Source: Candidatus Bipolaricaulota bacterium (GTDB lineage Bacteria; Bipolaricaulota; Bipolaricaulia; M55B111). Taken from it: a DNA stretch of 64,000 nt. The first letter of the stretch is position 1. The number at the start of each line of letters is the position of its first letter. The stretch covers positions 1 through 64,000 of the forward strand of contig JAGYME010000005.1 in NCBI GenBank assembly GCA_018400715.1, given 5' to 3'. This document shows, piece after piece, positions 51,424-60,068 of this stretch. Below the pieces are notes generated by a model. That model worked only from the letters and a program-made list of their open reading frames with translations, was not told the origin of the DNA and made no database searches. The translations under genes were made by a program, and so were the position numbers.

Positions 51424-52251
51424 ATGGATACTAACACCTTAAAGAAGAAAGCAAATAAACTTCGAGCGGACGTTTTACAAGCCGTGACGAACGCGAATTC
51501 CGGTCACCCTGGTGGCGCGCTGGGAATGGCCGACGTGTGGTCCGTGCTACACTATAAATACCTCAACGACAGACCCGATCAACCGCGGTGGGAGGACAGG
51601 GACAGGTTTATCCTGTCAAATGGCCATACTTGTCCATTGCTTTACGCCGTACTCGCGGATAAGGGTTACTTCGACAGGGAAGAGTTAGACCACCTGCGTG
51701 AACTGGGGGCGTTACTCCAGGGCCACCCCTCGACCGCGAAGGGCACACCCGGAGTTGAGTTCTCATCGGGCTCTCTCGGGCACGGCCTTTCTTTTTCAGC
51801 CGGCGTTGCCCTGGCGGGGAAACTTGACGGTCAAAAGTACAAGACGTACTGCTCTGTCTCGGACGCCGAGTGCCAGGAAGGCCAGACGTGGGAAGCCGCG
51901 GGAGTGGCCAGCCATAAGAAACTCGGTAACCTCTGTGCGATAGTCGATTACAACGACAGTCAGATTGACGGGAAGGTCAGCGATATTCAGGACGTCGCAC
52001 CAATCAGGGACAAGTGGGAGAGCTTCGGCTGGAGCGTAATTGAGATCGACGGGCACGACTACGACCAGATAGACGGTGCCCTGCGCCAGTTCAACCGAAG
52101 CGACGATCCCGACGGAATCCCGACGGTAATCATCTCACATAACGTCATCGGTAAGGGGGTTTCTTTCATGGAAGACGACTACAAATGGCACCACGGAGCG
52201 TTAACTCCCGAGCAGCTAGAACAGGCGCTTTCCGAGTTAGGAGTTAGTTAA
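51424..52251 (+). CDS. Transketolase, N-terminal subunit
   Basis: 275 aa: the TPP-binding half (NSGHPGGALGMADVWSVL, SSGSLGHGLSFSAG, CSVSDAECQEGQTWEA, and the late VIGKGVSFMEDDYKWHHG). It lies 29 bp after the C-terminal subunit, which is the reverse of the usual N-then-C order. CGAGGAGGAAT precedes ATG 51424. A hairpin terminator follows. Confidence 0.94.
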   Translation: MDTNTLKKKANKLRADVLQAVTNANSGHPGGALGMADVWSVLHYKYLNDRPDQPRWEDRDRFILSNGHTCPLLYAVLADKGYFDREELDHLRELGALLQGHPSTAKGTPGVEFSSGSLGHGLSFSAGVALAGKLDGQKYKTYCSVSDAECQEGQTWEAAGVASHKKLGNLCAIVDYNDSQIDGKVSDIQDVAPIRDKWESFGWSVIEIDGHDYDQIDGALRQFNRSDDPDGIPTVIISHNVIGKGVSFMEDDYKWHHGALTPEQLEQALSELGVS

Positions 52252-52275
52252 CTGCTGAGAGCGCAGGAGAAACTT

Positions 52276-52320
52276 GCAAAAAAAGGGGAGGCAGTCCGTA
52301 CTGGGTCTGCCTCCCCTTAA
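52276..52320. terminator. Bidirectional terminator
   Basis: AAGGGGAGGCAG (52283-52294) and CTGCCTCCCCTT (52307-52318), a perfect 12-bp stem. The upstream GCAAAAAAAA becomes a T-run on the minus strand, so it is strongest for the PKD lipoprotein transcript. It also sits after the transketolase operon. Confidence 0.8.
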
Positions 52321-52341
52321 TTCTTACTAAGCTCTTCTGTC

Positions 52342-53607
52342 CTACTTATTTATCCTAAACTTAATCGGCCCCTGTCCGGTTGCATCGTAGGTTAACGTAT
52401 AGTAATCCGACGAAATCCGTCCTACAAACGCGATCCGGCCCTGGGCAACGTCGTCCTCGTCGAGGACACCACTTGGGAAGTAGTCATCAAGGGCTGCAGT
52501 CTCGAGACTGATCGGCTGCACGCGACCCTCACCGTCTTTTAGCGTAAAGTTCAACGTCTTAGAGGGGTATACACCATCAGTTAGGGCTCTAATTGCAATG
52601 TCGACGACGACAAAGTCCTTACCTGCACCGGGATCTCTACCTCCGATCGTTTCGAGGATTTCTACTCCCCGCAACGTCATTCTCACCGTCCCGTTGCTCG
52701 CCGAGTCCCCTACGTCATGAATTTTCGGTTCCACTTCTATGGTAGTGCTAATTCGGTCTGTTCCATCCCTGTCGTCCGTTACCGACAGAGTTACCTGAAA
52801 GTCTCCAGAGCTTTCAAAGGTGTGAGAAACTTCCTCCCCAGTTGCCCCATTTCCATCCCCAAAACTCCACTCGTAACTGACGATCTCCCCGTCCGGATCG
52901 GAGGATTCGGACGCGGAAAAGTCGACCTCAAGGGGTTCGGTACCGGAAGTCGGCGAGGCGTTTATAGATGCGGTTGGTTCCTCGTTTTCGGGCAGAGGTT
53001 CTTCGACCGTAATCGTTTCCGAGGTCGAGTTCTCCAGGCCGTCGTCGTCTACCACTGTTAGTGTGGCCGTGTACTCATCTGCTTCCTCGTAGGTATGTTC
53101 AACTAGATCCAGGAGATCCGTGCCGGAAGCAGGTTCGCTCCCATCTCCAAACTCGAGTTGGTATTCTTCGATAACTCCATCCCTGTCCTCTGAATTTGAT
53201 ATATCAAATGCTACCTGGAGCGGACTCTCGCCTTCTGAAGGTTCCGGCGCCAGTACCGGTGAAGGTGGTCGATTCTGGACGGATACTGACTTCGACGTCG
53301 TCGCCGTTGAGCCATCGTTATCAGTCACGGTAAGGGTCACCGTGTACTCTCCATTGCTAGAGAAGGTATGTTCAACTGTTCTTCCGTTCGACGTCGTGCC
53401 GTCACCAAAATCCCACTCGTAACTATCGATTATCCCGTCTTCGTCCCCCGAGGCGCTAGCGTCCAAAACAACCTCTAATGGCGCTTGCCCCGAACTTGGG
53501 TCCGCCGAGAAAGAGGCAACCGGCTCCTTGTTCGACTTACAACCATTCAACCCAATAGTTAGAAAGGTAAGCAACACAATTAGAACGAAATACTTCCCCG
53601 CTTTCAT
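52342..53607 (-). CDS. PKD-domain lipoprotein with C-terminal DUF4352-like domain
   Basis: 421 aa. The signal peptide ends in a lipobox (TIGLNGCKS, Cys at about 23), so it is an LspA substrate. Three PKD domains follow (about 30-110, 115-200, 210-295), each with the W/YEWDFGDG-type or YQLEFGDG-type strand and an EHT(F/Y) turn. The last 110 residues have DVGDSASNGTVRMTL and RIAFVGRISSDYYTLTY, resembling DUF4352. It is anchored on the cell surface or periplasmic face, and its ligand is unknown. CCAGGAGG precedes ATG 53607. Confidence 0.85.
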   Translation of the reverse strand: MKAGKYFVLIVLLTFLTIGLNGCKSNKEPVASFSADPSSGQAPLEVVLDASASGDEDGIIDSYEWDFGDGTTSNGRTVEHTFSSNGEYTVTLTVTDNDGSTATTSKSVSVQNRPPSPVLAPEPSEGESPLQVAFDISNSEDRDGVIEEYQLEFGDGSEPASGTDLLDLVEHTYEEADEYTATLTVVDDDGLENSTSETITVEEPLPENEEPTASINASPTSGTEPLEVDFSASESSDPDGEIVSYEWSFGDGNGATGEEVSHTFESSGDFQVTLSVTDDRDGTDRISTTIEVEPKIHDVGDSASNGTVRMTLRGVEILETIGGRDPGAGKDFVVVDIAIRALTDGVYPSKTLNFTLKDGEGRVQPISLETAALDDYFPSGVLDEDDVAQGRIAFVGRISSDYYTLTYDATGQGPIKFRINK

Positions 53608-53802
53608 AAGGTACCTCCTGGATATCTATCTATAGTACATAAATCTCGCAAGCTAATTATCCCACTAACTTAGGTTAACATATAACGGAAAGGATATTCA
53701 ACTAATGAACTATAAATCGGCCCATTCTCGACCTGAAAGTCCCGCTCTCGGGCCTTATGCACCCTACCCCCGTATAACTCACCAAATCTCATCTCATGAG
53801 GC

Positions 53803-54444
53803 TCACCATCCTTCTTTTCCCACCAGGGGAACGAAACTACAGTACGCTCCCTCGTTATAGGTAACTTCTTCACCACTCCTTCTCACCTTATAAAGCCTCT
53901 GCTGTCGCTTGCTCCCGACCGGAATGACGATCAATCCGGGTTCGGCAAGTTGATCGACGAAACCCTCCGGTACCTGGGGCACGCCTCCGGTACCAAGTAT
54001 CTTCGTATACGGCGAGTATCTCTCCCATCCCACCGTTCCATCGTGAACGCTGTAGTGGACGTTATCGATGCCGAGAGACGAGATAGCGGATTTTGCCCCG
54101 GCCTGGAGGCCCGCGTTTCTCTCTACAGTGAAGACTTCGTCCGCGATTCTCGCAAGGATGGCCGTCTGAAATCCGCTGCCCGTACCTATCTCCAGTACCC
54201 TATCATCGCCGTTGAGTTCAAGCATTTCCGACATCAACGCCACGATATAAGGTTGTGATATCGTCTGACCGTCCCCGATAGGAAGAGGGCGGTCCGCATA
54301 AGCCTGGTTATCGTACCCTCGGGGAACGAAGAGGTGCCTTGGGGTATCCCGGAAAGCCTGAATGACCGCCTCATCCACGATCCCTCGGGCCCGTAACTGC
54401 TCCCTGATCATCCTGGACTTAGACGCCGAGAAGTTATTCTCCAT
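53803..54444 (-). CDS. pcm: Protein-L-isoaspartate O-methyltransferase
   Basis: Repairs isoaspartyl residues in aged proteins. 213 aa from ATG 54444: MIREQLRARGIVDEAVIQAF, then the SAM motif VLEIGTGSGFQTAILA and the acceptor-site GDGQTISQPYIVA. A longer frame (from 54540) starts with basic residues and lies inside the upstream DUF2007 gene. ATG 54444 has AAGGAG at 3-nt spacing. It overlaps the DUF2007 gene by 11 nt, so they are coupled. Confidence 0.93.
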   Translation of the reverse strand: MENNFSASKSRMIREQLRARGIVDEAVIQAFRDTPRHLFVPRGYDNQAYADRPLPIGDGQTISQPYIVALMSEMLELNGDDRVLEIGTGSGFQTAILARIADEVFTVERNAGLQAGAKSAISSLGIDNVHYSVHDGTVGWERYSPYTKILGTGGVPQVPEGFVDQLAEPGLIVIPVGSKRQQRLYKVRRSGEEVTYNEGAYCSFVPLVGKEGW

Positions 54445-54682
54445 CGTCTCCTTGATCTTCTTCGTCATCCGGAAAGTAACTCTGAAGGATTTCCTCAGCT
54501 TCCTCTGCATATTCCTCCGGGACCATGACTCTAATCTCACCCAGGCCGTCCACCGGTATAGGGTATACGGAATGAGTTATGTGAGAGGACAGATAACACC
54601 CAATATCAAAGTCACCAAGTAATTCCTTTATCTGGTGGGCTTTCGGCTCATCCCAGGTCCTATATATCTCGACTAGTTCCAC
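54434..54682 (-). CDS. DUF2007 domain protein
   Basis: 82 aa of the DUF2007 (putative signal-transducing protein) family: ELVEIYRTWDEPKAHQIKELL at the start, IRVMVPEEYAEEAEEILQSY later. It has an acidic C-terminal tail. Function unknown. It overlaps pcm downstream and lies 17 bp after the pseudouridine synthase gene, so the three are likely one operon. Confidence 0.8.
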   Translation of the reverse strand: MELVEIYRTWDEPKAHQIKELLGDFDIGCYLSSHITHSVYPIPVDGLGEIRVMVPEEYAEEAEEILQSYFPDDEEDQGDDGE

Positions 54683-54699
54683 GGTTAACCCCGGTAAAT

Positions 54700-55461
54700 T
54701 TAATCCTCATGGCGTTGACTCAACGCCTCCTCTTTGAACTCTCGTAGCTCCTGCCAGCCCCGGGGGCCGACTTTCTTTACCTCTCTCGGAGAGAGGTTTC
54801 CAATTTCTACCGGCCCGATAGAGACCCGCCGCAACCTGATCAAGTTTAGGTTTGCAGCTTCACACAACCTCTTTATTTCGTTCTTCTTGCCCTCCGTCAA
54901 GACTAGTTCTAACTGAGTATGTTCGCTTCCCCGGTCAACAACGCTTCCTTCCGTTATCTTCAACTCATCTCCCTCGTCGATAACTCCTGACATAAACCGA
55001 TCAATTACCCCACCCGCCCGCCCATGGTCCAGGTGCCCGCTTACCCAGATATGATACCTCTTCTCGACTTCGTAACGAGGGTGCGTCAGGGAGTGGACCA
55101 ACTGGCCGTCGTTGCTCAATAATAGAAGCCCCTCGGCATCTTGATCAAGCCTACCCGCCCAGCGGTAGCCAATAAACCCTTCTGAACGCAGGAACCTACC
55201 AATTGTCCTCCCGTAGTGAGGATCGTCACTGCTACAGAGCATGCCTTGTGGTTTGTAAAACCGGTAGGCCTGCAGTTTCGGGGGATAGGTAGGCAACGGA
55301 TGTCCTCGCAGGTAGAGGGTATGGATCTCGCTCAGGTCGTATTGAGCGAAAGGGTTTTTCTCTACCTCCCCGTTGACCTCCACCTCACCATCGTCAACCA
55401 GGTCTCTAGCTTTCCTGCGAGACAGTCCTGACTGTTGTTGGACGAGCTTCATCAATTTCAT
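54700..55461 (-). CDS. Pseudouridine synthase, RsuA/RluB family
   Basis: 253 aa: the S4 RNA-binding domain (QQSGLSRRKARDLVDDGEVEV) is followed by the catalytic domain, with the catalytic Asp in GYRWAGRLDQDAEGLLLL and the family motif GKKNEIKRLCEAANL. It modifies 16S or 23S rRNA. The substrate site cannot be told. First of the operon with DUF2007 and pcm. Confidence 0.93.
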   Translation of the reverse strand: MKLMKLVQQQSGLSRRKARDLVDDGEVEVNGEVEKNPFAQYDLSEIHTLYLRGHPLPTYPPKLQAYRFYKPQGMLCSSDDPHYGRTIGRFLRSEGFIGYRWAGRLDQDAEGLLLLSNDGQLVHSLTHPRYEVEKRYHIWVSGHLDHGRAGGVIDRFMSGVIDEGDELKITEGSVVDRGSEHTQLELVLTEGKKNEIKRLCEAANLNLIRLRRVSIGPVEIGNLSPREVKKVGPRGWQELREFKEEALSQRHED

Positions 55462-55519
55462 AATAGGTCGTAAGGCAAAAAAGATTAAGGTGACGGGTAC
55501 AATACCTGGAACAATGGAA

Positions 55520-55549
55520 TCGGGAGGCAGCCCGCCGGCTACCTCCCGA
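55520..55549 (-). terminator. Possible terminator after FN3 protein gene
   Basis: TCGGGAGG (55520-55527) and CCTCCCGA (55542-55549) form an 8-bp stem with a short inner AGC/GCT pairing. The downstream minus strand (ATTCCATTGTTCC) is only weakly T-rich. Confidence 0.5.
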
Positions 55550-55652
55550 AGCTTACACGCTTGTAGGTTATATGATGGGCGATTCTTATCTGCAAAGTAT
55601 ATTTAGCCAACTACTTAAGGCTTACTCCGTTAGATTATTCCAAATCCCAACA

Positions 55653-57626
55653 CTATTGTTCCAACGTGTAGATATAACCCATTACCATCAACACTACGCC
55701 GATGCCGGCGAGCAGTTGAGCCTGAGTAATCCCCGGCTCTTCTTTCGGCTCTTCCCGTTCTGGTTCCTTTTCTACCTCCATAGTCCTCATATTCACCGTA
55801 CTCGCTATTCCCGATTCTCCCGAGTTGTTAAATGCCGTTACCGCGTAAGAGTAACTCTTACCCGCTTCAAGTCCGGTATCGGTGTAACTGGTCACGTTGG
55901 GGCCAACAGTGGCTATCCTGCTACCGTCACGGTAGATTCGGAAGCCTTCTTCGTTGTCCGAGTTGTCCCCCCAAGAAATAGTGATCTGGGAAGGCGACAG
56001 CGCGTTGGCCCTGACGTTTCCGGGGACCTCCGGGATCGCTACCTTGGTCACGGCACAATTTCTGTTGGAAGTCTCCGACTCTCCACTCTCGTTATACGAG
56101 ACCACTTCGTAACAGTAACGGGTCTCACTATTCAGGTTCTTGTGAGTGTAGGTGGTTACGTTTGGACCAACGGTCGCTACCCTGGTACCATTCCGGTAGA
56201 TCCGGAATCCGTCTTCGTTGTCAGAGTTGTCCTGCCATGAGAGAGTTATCTCCGTCGGCGAAGTCGCTTCCGTAGTTAATCCAGACGGCGAAGAGGGTAT
56301 TTCCATCTTCGTCGCTGAGGAAAGTCGCGCTGACATGGAAGATTCTCCCGCCGAGTTATAGGCAGCAACCTGGTAGGAGTAGTCCTTTCCGGGGTCCAAC
56401 CCGGTGTCCGTGTAGCTGGTTACGTCCGGGTCTACCGTGGCAATTCTTGAGCCGTTCCTGTAGATCCTAAAGCCGTCCTCGTCGTCCGAGTTGTCGGCCC
56501 AGGTGATAGTGATCTCTCTGGGAGAAGCATCTTCGACCCTCAAGCCCGACGGCGAAGAGGGCAGTTCCTGACCAGTAGTAGAAGTAAGCTGCGCCGACAT
56601 TCCCGATTCTCCCGCCGTGTTGTAAGCAGCAACCTGGTAAGAGTAGTCCTTTCCGGGGTCCAACCCGGTGTCCGTGTAGCTGGTTACGTCCGGGTCTACC
56701 GTGGCAATTCTTGAGCCGTTCCTGTAGATCCTAAAGCCGTCCTCGTCGTCCGAGTTGTCGGCCCAGGTGATAGTGATCTCTCTGGGAGAAGCATCTTCGA
56801 CCCTCAAGCCCGACGGCGAAGAGGGCAGTTCCTGACCAGTAGTAGAAGTAAGCTGCGCCGACATTCCCGATTCTCCCGCCGTGTTGTAAGCAGCAACCTG
56901 GTAAGAGTAGTCCTTTCCGGGGTCCAACCCGGTGTCCGTGTAGCTGGTTACGTCCGGGTCTACCGTGGCAATTCTTGAGCCGTTCCTGTAGATCCTAAAG
57001 CCGTCCTCGTCGTCCGAGTTGTCGGCCCAGGTGATAGTGATCTCTCTGGGAGAAGCATCTTCGACCCTCAAGCCCGACGGCGAAGAGGGGATAGTTACTT
57101 CCTCTTCCACTTCCTCCGGTTCCGATACCTGGAATAAGTCACCTGTGCCACCCCTTCGTTCTATCTTGAAGTAATCTCGGTAGTTCTTACAGCAGTTTAA
57201 CGTAATCCTTGCGTAGAGTCTGCCGGCGTCTACCTGTTCTCCGCTGTTGTCCTTTTGGTCCCACGTCCAGGTCCATTCGTCATTCTCTTGGGGGATCGGT
57301 CCTACTTCTTCCTCGACGTAGACCAGATCGAGCCCGTATTCAAACATCGGCTCCAAGTATACTTCCACCTTCTCCACGTAATATTCAAAATCTCGTAGGT
57401 AAGACAGGGTAAGGGTCACAGTCTCTCCTTTTCTGTAAGTATCCTTATCCGACTGGAGCGAATCGTACCTTTCCGGACAGTAGTTATACTCCTCCTCCGC
57501 GGGGCAACCAAACCTGTACGTGTACCTGGGGTCCGTGTCCTGGGCTTGGTTAAAGGGAGCCACAAAAAAGACAACCGCGATCAAAACCAATAATACTAAC
57601 TTTGCAGTGGTCCAGAATCGCCTCAT
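55653..57626 (-). CDS. Secreted multi-fibronectin-III protein
   Basis: 657 aa from ATG 57626 (GGAGGTG upstream; an earlier frame adds 8 residues). A signal sequence (VLLVLIAVVFFVAPFNQAQ) is followed by a unique domain of about 150 residues containing FlgD-Ig-like EWTWTWDQKDNSGE and a Cys pair (CPAEEEYNYC). Five fibronectin type III repeats of 88 residues follow. The first three are nearly identical (VEDASPREITITWADNSD), the last two diverged. It ends with one membrane segment (LLAGIGVVLMVMGYIYTL) and is probably a surface adhesin or scaffold. The function is unproven. Confidence 0.88.
   Translation of the reverse strand: MRRFWTTAKLVLLVLIAVVFFVAPFNQAQDTDPRYTYRFGCPAEEEYNYCPERYDSLQSDKDTYRKGETVTLTLSYLRDFEYYVEKVEVYLEPMFEYGLDLVYVEEEVGPIPQENDEWTWTWDQKDNSGEQVDAGRLYARITLNCCKNYRDYFKIERRGGTGDLFQVSEPEEVEEEVTIPSSPSGLRVEDASPREITITWADNSDDEDGFRIYRNGSRIATVDPDVTSYTDTGLDPGKDYSYQVAAYNTAGESGMSAQLTSTTGQELPSSPSGLRVEDASPREITITWADNSDDEDGFRIYRNGSRIATVDPDVTSYTDTGLDPGKDYSYQVAAYNTAGESGMSAQLTSTTGQELPSSPSGLRVEDASPREITITWADNSDDEDGFRIYRNGSRIATVDPDVTSYTDTGLDPGKDYSYQVAAYNSAGESSMSARLSSATKMEIPSSPSGLTTEATSPTEITLSWQDNSDNEDGFRIYRNGTRVATVGPNVTTYTHKNLNSETRYCYEVVSYNESGESETSNRNCAVTKVAIPEVPGNVRANALSPSQITISWGDNSDNEEGFRIYRDGSRIATVGPNVTSYTDTGLEAGKSYSYAVTAFNNSGESGIASTVNMRTMEVEKEPEREEPKEEPGITQAQLLAGIGVVLMVMGYIYTLEQ
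56362..57089. repeat. 264-bp tandem repeats inside the FN3 gene
   Basis: Near-identical units begin at 56362, 56626 and 56890 (period exactly 264 bp, 88 codons). The units starting at 56626 and 56890 look the same base for base over the core. They encode three FN3 domains. Such identity implies recent duplication or gene conversion, and the copy number may vary between strains. Confidence 0.9.
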
Positions 57627-57872
57627 GCTCTGACACCTCCAAGCGAGCAAACTGTACTCTACGTTATCTATGTAACCTTATCTATGTAACAGTAGAAGAT
57701 AATGCCATTATATATGAAGTGTAATCTTGCTCAATATTTTAGCATTTTAGCTTCATAAGTAGGGTACTGTTTTCACGACGGTTGTGTCAAGGACAAGGGT
57801 CACAACCCCAAATGTCAACTGACTATTCTAGACTTGTTACTTGACCTCAGCGGGTGTCATCAATTACGCCGC

Positions 57873-59081
57873 TTAACCACCGTAAGTAATCGTGACTTCG
57901 TCCATAACCTCACCCTTAACGACGATTTCCCCGTCGCAGGCCCGGGGTCCATAGCCAGGTTTCAGGTCGGCTACCTTGACCGCCTGTACGGTTGCCACGC
58001 CACCAGCTAGGTTTACCCTAATGTAGTGTAAGGTATGGGTGATCGCGACCTGGGAAAAGTCGAACCTAGACTCCAGGCTCCCCGTCGGCGCGCCACCACC
58101 GCCAGCAACTATATAGGTGATTCCATCTTTAACCGAGCGCTCGTAGGAATGAATGTGTCCGGAGAATACAATATCAACGCCGCCCTGCTTGAAGAGCTTG
58201 TGCCAGCTGTTCGCCAGACCGACGTCCATTCCATCAGAGTACTTAGAAGAAAATATCGGATGATGAAATACGACGGCCGTGAACGGTTTTTCGTTCTCCT
58301 CTAACCGGTCTTTTAACCAGTTAGTCTGTTCGATAAAGGCACTTAGCCCCATCTGGGCCGCGTTTGAGTCGAGGAAGATAAACCTGGCGTCGCCGTAGGT
58401 AAAAGTGTACCATTGCTCTCCGTAATCGCCCCCTCCGTCCGGCAGGTCGAAGGCATCGTAATAGCTATCGTCGTTCTTCTCGTGGTTACCCAGAACGGGC
58501 AAGAGAGGAGTCGAGCCGCTGTAAGGTCTAATTGCCCAAAAGAAACGCTCCCAGTTCCCCTCCAGTGGGCTTTCCACAAGATCACCAGCGTGGAGGACAA
58601 ACGCGGGATCAGCTGGGTCCAGCGCCATTTCGGATGCAGCTATCCTGTGTCGCTGGTAGCAGTTTTGCGTATCGCTGTAGACGAAAAAACTGAATCTTTC
58701 GGGCTCATCGCGTAAACTGGTGAAATAATTTTCTCGGCCGTCAACCCGGTAAACGTACCTCGTCGCGGGATCCAGGCCGGGAATTTTCCGGTGATAAAAA
58801 TCGCCGGATTCTCCAGGGCCCGTTAGGCTTTCGGCAAAACCTCCATCATTCCAGTAGGTAACGGCCTGCCCGTATTCCAGTCCGCCTTCACCTTGAGGGG
58901 CCCCCTTCCAGTTCACTACGAATTCCGAGCTCGACTTTAACGTGAGATACGGTCCCCAGGCCACTTCACCTTCCGAGGCTTGCGCGGCCACAGGAAAGGA
59001 AAAGACAACAACCAGGACAACTAGAACGGAAAGGACCGGAAGGGCCCTCTGATAATTCAACTTTTCACCCTCAGGGAGCAT
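57873..59081 (-). CDS. Secreted purple-acid-phosphatase-like phosphoesterase
   Basis: 402 aa from ATG 59081 (GGAGGTG 9 nt before). Signal peptide: QRALPVLSVLVVLVVVFSFPVAAQA. An N-terminal fibronectin-like domain precedes the calcineurin-like phosphoesterase with its metal-site motifs (SDTQNCYQ, HAGDLVESP, PVLGNHEKND, FHHPIFSSK and SGHIHSYERS). Family members are phosphatases or nucleases. The substrate is unknown. A starting codon further upstream (59135) is possible but has no ribosome site. It sits beside the FN3 gene in the same direction. Confidence 0.9.
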   Translation of the reverse strand: MLPEGEKLNYQRALPVLSVLVVLVVVFSFPVAAQASEGEVAWGPYLTLKSSSEFVVNWKGAPQGEGGLEYGQAVTYWNDGGFAESLTGPGESGDFYHRKIPGLDPATRYVYRVDGRENYFTSLRDEPERFSFFVYSDTQNCYQRHRIAASEMALDPADPAFVLHAGDLVESPLEGNWERFFWAIRPYSGSTPLLPVLGNHEKNDDSYYDAFDLPDGGGDYGEQWYTFTYGDARFIFLDSNAAQMGLSAFIEQTNWLKDRLEENEKPFTAVVFHHPIFSSKYSDGMDVGLANSWHKLFKQGGVDIVFSGHIHSYERSVKDGITYIVAGGGGAPTGSLESRFDFSQVAITHTLHYIRVNLAGGVATVQAVKVADLKPGYGPRACDGEIVVKGEVMDEVTITYGG

Positions 59082-59165
59082 CAGTAAAACACCTCCATGG
59101 TCAGCTTGGCGCACAGCCGCTATAATTACGGCCAATCAAATAGATCAAAGTATCGGGGTCATATC

Positions 59166-60059
59166 GTGATTAAAAAACTGGTACCGAGGCTGGCATTGAT
59201 CATAACCACCGTTATTTGGGGTCTAACCTTCGTCTTCATCAAAAATGCACTGGTCGAGGTTCCCCCATCTACCTTTTTACTTTATAGGTTTGGCTTAGCC
59301 TCTCTGGGTTCGATGATAATATTTCACCGGAGGATAAGCAAACCAGACAAATCTCTAGCGGTCAAGGGGATATCGGCCGGGGCAGTGCTGTTCCTGGGTT
59401 ACTGGTTCCAGACCTGGGGGTTGAAGTTTACTACAGCCACCAAAAGCGGGTTTATAACAGGGATGTTCGTAGTTTTCGTCCCCGTACTGAGCTTCATCTT
59501 CCTGAAAAAAGAGGTCGATCCCCTCAAGTGGGCGTCCGTATTACTAGCCCTGGCGGGACTGACACTGATGATCGTCGTCGCCGGAGGCGGTATAAATGGG
59601 ATCAACCTCGGCGACGTCCTGACGATATTCTGCGCGATATTCTACGCTCTTCACATAATTCTCGTCGGCAAGTTTTCCAAGCCGGACGACTACACGGGGT
59701 TCTTCATCGCCCAGATACTGACGGTGACCTTCTTGAGCGGGATAAACAGCTTGGCTCTGGGTAACTTCGTCCTGCCCCGAACGGCCCCTAGCTGGAGCGC
59801 CATCGGGTTTACCGGACTGCTCGCCACGGCGTTTGCTTACTGGGCACAAAATAGATACCAGCCAATGATCTCTGACACCGGCGCCGCCATCATCTATTCA
59901 GCGGAGCCCTTCTTTGCAGCCTTGTTCGGAACCCTCCTCGCAAACGAGGTCTTAACGGGATGGCAAATCGCTGGAGGCGGTCTAATCCTCCTCGCAATCC
60001 TCCTATCCCAGGTCCCCCCGACCGACCTCCTATCACGATTGACCCCGGAAGAGCGGTAA
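59166..60059 (+). CDS. EamA-family transporter (DMT superfamily)
   Basis: 297 aa, ten membrane segments in two EamA repeats. The first contains ALIITTVIWGLTFVFIKNAL and the second starts near YALHIILVGKFSKP. It is an exporter or permease for a metabolite not identified. The start is GTG 59166. A longer frame from ATG 59097 adds a polar tail and overlaps the phosphoesterase promoter region. Converges on the GT4 fusion gene with 9 nt between. Confidence 0.88.
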   Translation: MIKKLVPRLALIITTVIWGLTFVFIKNALVEVPPSTFLLYRFGLASLGSMIIFHRRISKPDKSLAVKGISAGAVLFLGYWFQTWGLKFTTATKSGFITGMFVVFVPVLSFIFLKKEVDPLKWASVLLALAGLTLMIVVAGGGINGINLGDVLTIFCAIFYALHIILVGKFSKPDDYTGFFIAQILTVTFLSGINSLALGNFVLPRTAPSWSAIGFTGLLATAFAYWAQNRYQPMISDTGAAIIYSAEPFFAALFGTLLANEVLTGWQIAGGGLILLAILLSQVPPTDLLSRLTPEER

Positions 60060-60068
60060 TATCACCGC

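Noticed and set aside
53670-53876. 68-codon minus-strand frame at the end of pcm
   Set aside because: It overlaps the conserved C-terminus of pcm in another frame and has no ribosome site.
57780-57807. GGTTGTG...CACAACC as a Rex operator
   Set aside because: The half-sites are 14 bp apart rather than 8, and the match to the Rex consensus is partial.
59172-59190. AAAAAACTGGTACC at the start of the EamA gene as a repeat copy
   Set aside because: It is coding sequence (IKKLVP) and only a short match with no neighbouring heptads.
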